Origin: URNF01 sp045594105 | Lineage (GTDB): Bacteria; Bacillota; Clostridia; Oscillospirales; Acutalibacteraceae | Assembly: GCA_045594105.1 (NCBI GenBank) | Contig: JAZNXY010000012.1 | Location: 1-18,536 of the forward strand | Direction of reading: 5' to 3' | DNA length: 18,536 nucleotides | Part shown: one piece after another, positions 14,309-18,536 of the stretch | How positions within the stretch are numbered: the first letter of the stretch is position 1 | Layout: the number at the start of each line of letters is the position of its first letter | Notes under the pieces: generated by a model | Database searches by the model: none | What the model was told of the DNA's origin: nothing | What the model saw: the letters and a program-made list of their open reading frames with translations, nothing else | Made by a program: the position numbers and the translations under genes

Positions 14309-14350
14309 AAAAAAGAACGCGAAATCAAACGATTTCGCGCTCTTTTTATA
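14309..14350. terminator. Bidirectional terminator between convergent genes
   Basis: CGCGAAATC (14318-14326) pairs with GATTTCGCG (14331-14339), extended by AAAAAGA/TCTTTTT. The stop codon of the minus-strand regulator overlaps its right end. Confidence 0.85.
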
Positions 14351-15332
14351 TATTTTGGGATTTTAACTGCTGGTAAATCGCAAATAACTGGCTTCTGGAA
14401 TTGACCCCCAACTTACCATACAAGTTTTTGTTGTGATATTTCAAGGTGTTTTCGGTGATGTGCAAACTTTTCATAATTTCTTTGGTGGTGATGCGGGATA
14501 CGTACGCATCAAAAATCGCTTTTTCGGTGGCGGTGAGCCGCTTCATTCCGCCGACAAACAGTTCCAATTGTTCGGGGGCGACCATCTCGGTGGGGGTTGG
14601 GGTGACCGTTGTGTCGATAGTAGTTGCGGAGAAAGACTGTATCGTTTCTGCTCGTTTGACCAATTCACGCAAAAGGCGGTTTTCATTGACTACTAAATGC
14701 ACACCAAGTAAAAACAGCTCACTAATGATGTATGAAACCGACAAAAACTCAAAATCTATATTGGCGAACTGTTCAATAGCCCATACACCAATGTTAACAA
14801 ATACCGCAATAGATAAAATGACACCGTGACTTACCGAATCAATCGTTTTTTTGACATATGCGCGGATAAGAATGGTTATCATCGCGACAAAATATCCGAG
14901 CAGATACAGAAGATATAATTTGTGTAACGGGCCATATACTTTTACAAGATGTCCTACACCATTTATCATTTTAAAGGATACCGCTTTGTAATAAACATCG
15001 AAAATACCCTGGCTGGCGGTGATGAAAAACACCACAACGGCAACTGTAAGCAGCCCGTACGGTACACGTTTTTTGTACGGCGTGTTGGTGACGTGCAGTA
15101 AGCTCATCAGCATCGAAAACGGCAAAAACACCGAGCCGAGATAGGCGATGCGGTTAGCGTGTAATGCCATTGTCAGCGACATGGACAGAGAAAGCAGTGT
15201 GTAGCCGCAGTTTACTACCAGCACCGCGCTGAATAATAGGACAAACCAATGTTTCTTTTGCTTTACCACCGCACAGCAACCTATCAGCAGTAATAGCGAC
15301 AATGCGGCGGTGATGCCGTAAATCAATTTCAT
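14346..15332 (-). CDS. Membrane-embedded LuxR-type transcription regulator, 328 aa
   Basis: Residues 1-213 contain about seven hydrophobic segments (near 4-21, 29-50, 62-80, 92-107, 137-157, 169-187, 196-213), resembling the 7TM sensor region found in some histidine kinases. A charged stretch (214-232) and a Thr/Pro-rich linker (236-250) lead to a C-terminal LuxR/GerE helix-turn-helix at about 266-321, with LTATEKAIFDAY, TTKEIMKSLHITENTLKYHNKNLYGKLGV and SRSQL. There is no kinase or receiver domain, so it would sense through the membrane and bind DNA directly while anchored. The ATG is preceded by GGGGG at 6-base spacing. It is transcribed away from the wall-repeat protein gene, from overlapping promoters with an inverted repeat between, which suggests that it controls that gene and itself. 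Signal unknown. Confidence 0.85.
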   Translation of the reverse strand: MKLIYGITAALSLLLLIGCCAVVKQKKHWFVLLFSAVLVVNCGYTLLSLSMSLTMALHANRIAYLGSVFLPFSMLMSLLHVTNTPYKKRVPYGLLTVAVVVFFITASQGIFDVYYKAVSFKMINGVGHLVKVYGPLHKLYLLYLLGYFVAMITILIRAYVKKTIDSVSHGVILSIAVFVNIGVWAIEQFANIDFEFLSVSYIISELFLLGVHLVVNENRLLRELVKRAETIQSFSATTIDTTVTPTPTEMVAPEQLELFVGGMKRLTATEKAIFDAYVSRITTKEIMKSLHITENTLKYHNKNLYGKLGVNSRSQLFAIYQQLKSQNI

Positions 15333-15344
15333 AATTTCCCCCTA

Positions 15345-15358
15345 TAAAAGCGCTTTCC
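15345..15358 (-). promoter_or_regulatory. cre-like site in the regulator's leader
   Basis: AAAGCGCTTT (15347-15356) is a perfect palindrome, and the 14-base site around it agrees with the CcpA cre consensus at 12 positions. It lies downstream of the regulator's promoter and just before its start codon, where a bound repressor could block elongation. A CCCAC/GTGGG inverted repeat (about 15358-15375) lies next to it. Confidence 0.4.
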
Positions 15359-15383
15359 CACCCTTTTAGTGTGGGGACAAACG

Positions 15384-15411
15384 TTGAAAATCGCTATATA
15401 CTAATTATAAA
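15384..15411 (+). promoter_or_regulatory. Promoter of the wall-repeat protein gene
   Basis: TTGAAA (15384-15389) and TATAAA (15406-15411) are separated by 16 bases. The -10 box overlaps that of the opposite promoter at 15404-15432. Confidence 0.5.
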
Positions 15412-15420
15412 GTATATGCG
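15392..15420. promoter_or_regulatory. Inverted repeat, candidate operator
   Basis: ATATACT (15396-15402) and AGTATAT (15411-15417) are perfect inverted arms, extended by CGC (15392-15394) and GCG (15418-15420) with one extra T on the left side. The 8-base centre holds the overlapping -10 boxes of both divergent promoters. It is a good candidate binding site for the adjacent LuxR-type regulator. Confidence 0.5.
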
Positions 15421-15432
15421 CAGTTTCGTCAA
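15404..15432 (-). promoter_or_regulatory. Promoter of the LuxR-type regulator gene
   Basis: On the minus strand, TTGACG (15432-15427) and a perfect TATAAT (15409-15404) are separated by 17 bases. The leader to the ATG at 15332 is about 65 bases. Confidence 0.72.
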
Positions 15433-15453
15433 GACCGTGAAGGAGGAAGAAAA

Positions 15454-18219
15454 ATGAAAGCTACAATGAAACGTGTAATGGGCGTAATGTTAGCAATGGT
15501 GATGCTGCTGGGGCTGGTACCGTTTTCCGCTCTTGCTACGGAGGACACCCGCACCGAAATTACGGCGGTGGTCGCTACGTCTGATATGAAAGCACCTCAA
15601 TTTGGAGATGCGGTTGTAACAGCATATGCGTTCACCTTCACCGAAGGTACCATTTGCAGTGTCCCTACTTCAATGGGCCATTGGCTGAAAAAGAACGGCG
15701 ATGGGTGGCAACGCTATGACGGTGCCTACTTCTCCGAAGGCACCTATCGTTATTCCAACCAGTTGCGCATCAATTCTCCCAACGGCGAGCGATATAAATT
15801 CGCCGAAACGGTGGATATCACCATTGACGGTAAAAAATGGACGCACGATACGTTATATGACTACGGTACATATTCCTACGGATATATGCAGTCTCCGGAA
15901 TTTACGGTGGATTGGGAATTGTTGCCGCTGTCTTTTGTTGACAGTACAAATTTCGACATCAAGAAAAACTACGCCGGCAGAGACATTCAAAGCTATTCGG
16001 TAGCCGATGCCGTGTTCGGCGGTGTGGGGCCGTATACCTTCTCCAAAACGTCCGGTCCCGAATGGGTGAATGTTGCGGCTGACGGCACGGTGAGCGGCAC
16101 ACCTACTGCGGTCGGTGAAAATGCCGATCTGGTGATTCGCGTTACCGATAACGCGGGTACGTACCAAGAAATCACCGTCTCCGTGGATGCCACCCGGATA
16201 GACCCCGCGTTGCGTGAGAAGGTGGACACCGTTGTAGGCACTTCCAACATCGGTGTGCCGGCGTATGGTGATGCGGTTGTCACAGCATATACGTTTATCT
16301 TCACGGAGGGTACGTTCTGTAATGTTCCCGCCTCCATGGGCTTTTGGGAAAAGAAGAACGGCGAAGTATGGGAGCGGTATAACAGTGTTACCTTCGTGGA
16401 GGGCACCTACCGCTATTCCAATCAGTTGCGTATCGATTCCCCCTATGGTGAAACGCATCAATTCGCAGAAACGGTGGACATCACCATTGATGGCGAAAGT
16501 TGGACACACGGGACGTTGAATAACTACGAGGGATATTGCTACGGCTATATGACCTCCGCCGAATTTGTCATTGAAATGCCACCTGTTCCCGAATTGTTGT
16601 TTATTGATAGCGACGCATACGATATTCCCACGGGTTATGCCAACAAACCGATGCAATCCATCTCGGTTGCTGAGGCGGTGTCCGGCGGTGTTGCACCGTA
16701 TGCGTACAGCATCGTTTCCGGCCCTACTTGGCTGGTGATTGATGAGAACGGCGTTCTTTCCGGTACACCTACTGCGCAGGCGGCTTCCACCACCGCGGTG
16801 TTGCAGGTAACAGACGCGGAAGAAAGCTTTAAAACCATCACCATTCAGGTGGGCAGAGTGTATAAAGACCCTGTGGCACGCACGCCGATTTCCACCATCA
16901 CCGCCACCTCCAATATAGAAACTCCCATTTTTGGCGGTCAGGTGAAAAACGTTTCCTTTACCGTTACCGCCGGCGACGGTGTTCGCTTTGGCGGCGGCTC
17001 TGTTGTGGGCTGGTATAAAACGCTAAACGACGTGGAAATGGAAAAATACGAAGAAGAAACCTTCGTCGCAGGTACGTATGTCTATATTGGTGCTATCTAT
17101 ATTGATGGTGAAGAAGGTCATGAGTACGTACTTGCCGAGTCGCTTACCGTCACGGTAGACGGCAAAGAATGGCTGTGCGACGAGTGTCAGATTGACAACG
17201 ACTCCTCCAGTGTATTGGTGGGTTGTGTGTTTGAAGTGGCACCCGAATTGATGTTTGAAGATAGTGAAGGCTATGATATTCCCGCAGGAAATATCTCTGT
17301 ACCAATGCAACCCATCTCGGTCGCAGCGGCGGTTTCGGGCGGTGTTGCACCGTATGCGTACAACATCGTTTCCGGTCCCTCGTGGTTGACAATTGATGAA
17401 AACGGTGTTCTTTCGGGTACGCCCGTCGCTGTCGCGGACGAAACCTTCGTGACGTTGCGCGTGACCGATGCCCAAGACGTATATAAAGAAATCACTATTT
17501 CGGTAGGTCAAATATTGGCTAAAAACGGTTGGGAACCGGAAGGCGGCAAGTGGGCGTACTATAAAGACGGCGTGAAACAAATCAACTGCTGGATGAAGGA
17601 CAGCGTCGGTTGGTGCTATCTCGGTGAAGACGGCTACTGCGTAACCAATTGTTGGAAGAGAGACAGCCACGGCTGGTGCTACTTGAACGCAGACGGCAGA
17701 ATGGCGACCAACTGCTGGGTGCGCGATTCCAAAGGTTGGTGCTATCTCGGCGCTGACGGCTATGCGGTGACCAACTGCTGGAAGAAAGACAGAGTTGGTT
17801 GGTGTTATCTGGACGCCAACGGTTCTATGACCAAATCGGCATGGGTGCTGGACGGCGGCAAGTGGTATTATCTGGATGCCAACGGCTATATGGTATCTAA
17901 CAAATGGATGAAAGACTCCAAAGGTTGGGTATACCTCGGCTCTGACGGTGCTATGAAAACCAACGCGTGGGTACGCGACTCGGTCGGTTGGTGTTACGTC
18001 GGTGCTGACGGCTATGCGGTCACCAATTGCTGGAAGAGAGATAGCGTCGGTTGGTGTTATCTCAACGCTAACGGCTCTATGACCAAGAATAACTGGGTGC
18101 TGGACGGCGGCAAGTGGTATTATCTTGACGGCAACGGCTATATGGTAGCGAACAAAACGCTCACCATCGGCGGCAAGAGATACAACTTCAACGCTTCGGG
18201 TGTTTGCACCAATCCGTAA
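15454..18219 (+). CDS. Secreted surface protein with three Ig-like modules and wall-binding repeats, 921 aa
   Basis: A signal peptide covers residues 1-28 (two Lys, a hydrophobic core, then SALA before the cut). The mature part has three A-B module pairs. The A domains (about 32-155, 255-375, 474-595) share TSxxxxPxxGxxV, a segment ending in FxEGTYRYSNQLRI-like strands, and AETVDITIDGxxWTH; I do not recognise the family. The B domains (about 159-247, 379-467, 596-686) share GGVxPYxxxxxSGPxWxxxxxxGxxSGTP, the pattern of putative Ig (He_PIG-like) domains. Residues 692-921 are eleven choline-binding-type repeats of 21 aa (WxxDSxGWCYLxADGxxxTN), expected to attach to cell-wall polymers. No catalytic domain is seen, so adhesion or a structural role is inferred. 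AAGGAGG lies 7 bases before the ATG. It is divergent from the membrane LuxR regulator. Confidence 0.88.
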   Translation: MKATMKRVMGVMLAMVMLLGLVPFSALATEDTRTEITAVVATSDMKAPQFGDAVVTAYAFTFTEGTICSVPTSMGHWLKKNGDGWQRYDGAYFSEGTYRYSNQLRINSPNGERYKFAETVDITIDGKKWTHDTLYDYGTYSYGYMQSPEFTVDWELLPLSFVDSTNFDIKKNYAGRDIQSYSVADAVFGGVGPYTFSKTSGPEWVNVAADGTVSGTPTAVGENADLVIRVTDNAGTYQEITVSVDATRIDPALREKVDTVVGTSNIGVPAYGDAVVTAYTFIFTEGTFCNVPASMGFWEKKNGEVWERYNSVTFVEGTYRYSNQLRIDSPYGETHQFAETVDITIDGESWTHGTLNNYEGYCYGYMTSAEFVIEMPPVPELLFIDSDAYDIPTGYANKPMQSISVAEAVSGGVAPYAYSIVSGPTWLVIDENGVLSGTPTAQAASTTAVLQVTDAEESFKTITIQVGRVYKDPVARTPISTITATSNIETPIFGGQVKNVSFTVTAGDGVRFGGGSVVGWYKTLNDVEMEKYEEETFVAGTYVYIGAIYIDGEEGHEYVLAESLTVTVDGKEWLCDECQIDNDSSSVLVGCVFEVAPELMFEDSEGYDIPAGNISVPMQPISVAAAVSGGVAPYAYNIVSGPSWLTIDENGVLSGTPVAVADETFVTLRVTDAQDVYKEITISVGQILAKNGWEPEGGKWAYYKDGVKQINCWMKDSVGWCYLGEDGYCVTNCWKRDSHGWCYLNADGRMATNCWVRDSKGWCYLGADGYAVTNCWKKDRVGWCYLDANGSMTKSAWVLDGGKWYYLDANGYMVSNKWMKDSKGWVYLGSDGAMKTNAWVRDSVGWCYVGADGYAVTNCWKRDSVGWCYLNANGSMTKNNWVLDGGKWYYLDGNGYMVANKTLTIGGKRYNFNASGVCTNP
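15547..17511 (+). repeat. Three tandem copies of an A-B module
   Basis: The coding sequence repeats a unit of about 215-225 codons three times. Copies 1 and 2 are close in their A parts (for example GGTGATGCGGTTGT-like and TATTCCAACCAGTTGCG-like stretches recur near 15607/16267 and 15752/16415). Copy 3 is diverged in A but very close to copy 2 in B, with GGCGGTGTTGCACCGTATGC shared near 16685 and 17338. This points to successive duplications or exchange between copies. Confidence 0.8.
17527..18216 (+). repeat. Eleven wall-binding (choline-binding-type) repeats
   Basis: Units of 21 codons carry the pattern W-x2-D-S-x-G-W-C-Y-L-x-A-D-G. Two longer-period copies are visible: units 4-6 and 8-10 are nearly the same, including VLDGGKWYYLDANGYMV. 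The last unit is degenerate and ends the protein. A cysteine at the GWCYL position in most units is unusual against the GWYYL common in such repeats. Confidence 0.88.
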
Positions 18220-18226
18220 TTGCATA

Positions 18227-18262
18227 AAAACACGGTGTGTCGAAAGACACACCGTGTTTTTC
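18227..18262. terminator. Bidirectional rho-independent terminator
   Basis: AAAAACACGGTGTGTC and GACACACCGTGTTTTT form a perfect 16-bp stem with a GAAA loop. It serves the wall-repeat gene and the convergent gene at the right edge. Confidence 0.93.
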
Positions 18263-18536
18263 ATTCTAATCCCAGCAACAAACCGTACCCGATACCCATT
18301 AAGATTTCGGCGACGGTCCGGCCGCCTTCCACGGCACACGGGCCTAACCTACATCGCGGGGCATACCGTATGCTTCACGACGTGCAAGATCAATCCCACG
18401 GCACCAAGTACCGTCTAACAGCGGGTTTTCGCTTCGCAATTGCAGGTTGGTCATAAAGGCGATAATTTCCTGCCACAAGGCACGGAACGTGTCGTCTTTT
18501 GTCACTTTATAGGCGTATGCAAAAGCCAAAGGCAAC
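18261..18536 (-). pseudogene. C-terminal end of an unknown protein, frameshifted, cut by the window edge
   Basis: From the edge inward the minus strand reads an open frame with PLAFAYAYKVTKDD, LWQEIIAFM, ENPLLDGTWCRGIDL and EAYGMPRDVG, then a TAG at 18346-18344. Just there a second frame continues sensibly with GPCAVEGGRTVAEILMGIGYGLLLGLE and a TGA at 18263-18261, immediately before the terminator. The simplest reading is a single-base deletion plus a substitution in a GGTTGGGGCCC-like stretch. The helix-rich sequence with Trp and paired acidic residues recalls an alpha/alpha-barrel protein, but I cannot name the family. It may be a real pseudogene or a sequencing or assembly error. Confidence 0.6.

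Noticed and set aside
17527..18216. CRISPR-like regular repetition
   Set aside because: The 63-base periodicity is coding, in frame throughout and matches protein repeats; there are no constant repeats with variable spacers.
17023..18339. Long open frame of 438 codons on the minus strand
   Set aside because: It lies opposite the repeat-rich wall protein gene, its length follows from the repeated codons, and it would run through the 18227-18262 terminator; it has no ribosome binding site or recognisable motif.

Overview
The window looks like chromosomal DNA of a gut-type Clostridia (Firmicutes), probably near Oscillospiraceae/Ruminococcaceae. The support is AGGAGG-type ribosome binding sites, sigma-70 promoters with 17-base spacers, strong rho-independent terminators, a T-box leader, an indolepyruvate:ferredoxin oxidoreductase (a strictly anaerobic enzyme) and a surface protein with choline-binding-type wall repeats. 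The genus is a guess. Most of the window has balanced base composition; roughly positions 60-750 are clearly AT-rich and look foreign.

Layout. (1) 1-803: an AT-rich island bounded by an imperfect inverted repeat (about 21-63 and 759-803), holding a small zinc-ribbon membrane protein (-) and a 51-residue ribbon-helix-helix protein (+). (2) 918-1894: two small membrane proteins, SemiSWEET-like and YgjV-like, each with its own promoter and terminator. (3) 2039-3470: a TIM-barrel sugar isomerase/epimerase-like protein with a cysteine-cluster protein. (4) 3571-6312: a tight operon of a split ThrE-type threonine/serine exporter (two genes), NAD synthetase and an amidohydrolase. (5) 6353-14304: an aromatic-acid module. 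It has a Na+/solute symporter (-), divergent from an acyl-CoA ligase-iorA-iorB operon, followed by a separately promoted, T-box-controlled unit encoding a PaaK-like aryl-CoA ligase and a double-ACT protein. (6) 14346-18219: a membrane-embedded LuxR-type regulator (-) divergent from a 921-residue secreted wall-repeat protein, with overlapping promoters and an inverted repeat between them. (7) 18261-18536: the frameshifted C-terminal end of an unknown gene, cut by the window edge.

The most interesting unit is (5). IorAB interconverts aryl-pyruvates and aryl-acetyl-CoA; the two AMP-forming ligases could make aryl-acyl-CoA from free acids, and the symporter could import them. T-boxes normally switch genes on when a tRNA is uncharged, which fits amino-acid supply better than degradation. 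The module may therefore run reductively, turning arylacetates into aromatic amino acids when those are scarce. This is inference: the T-box itself is well supported, but its specifier codon is ambiguous by eye (TTC/Phe or TCC/Ser).

Second in interest is the one-component regulator with seven predicted membrane segments fused to a LuxR DNA-binding domain, sharing a promoter region with a surface protein built from three copies of an unidentified domain, three Ig-like domains and eleven wall-binding repeats.
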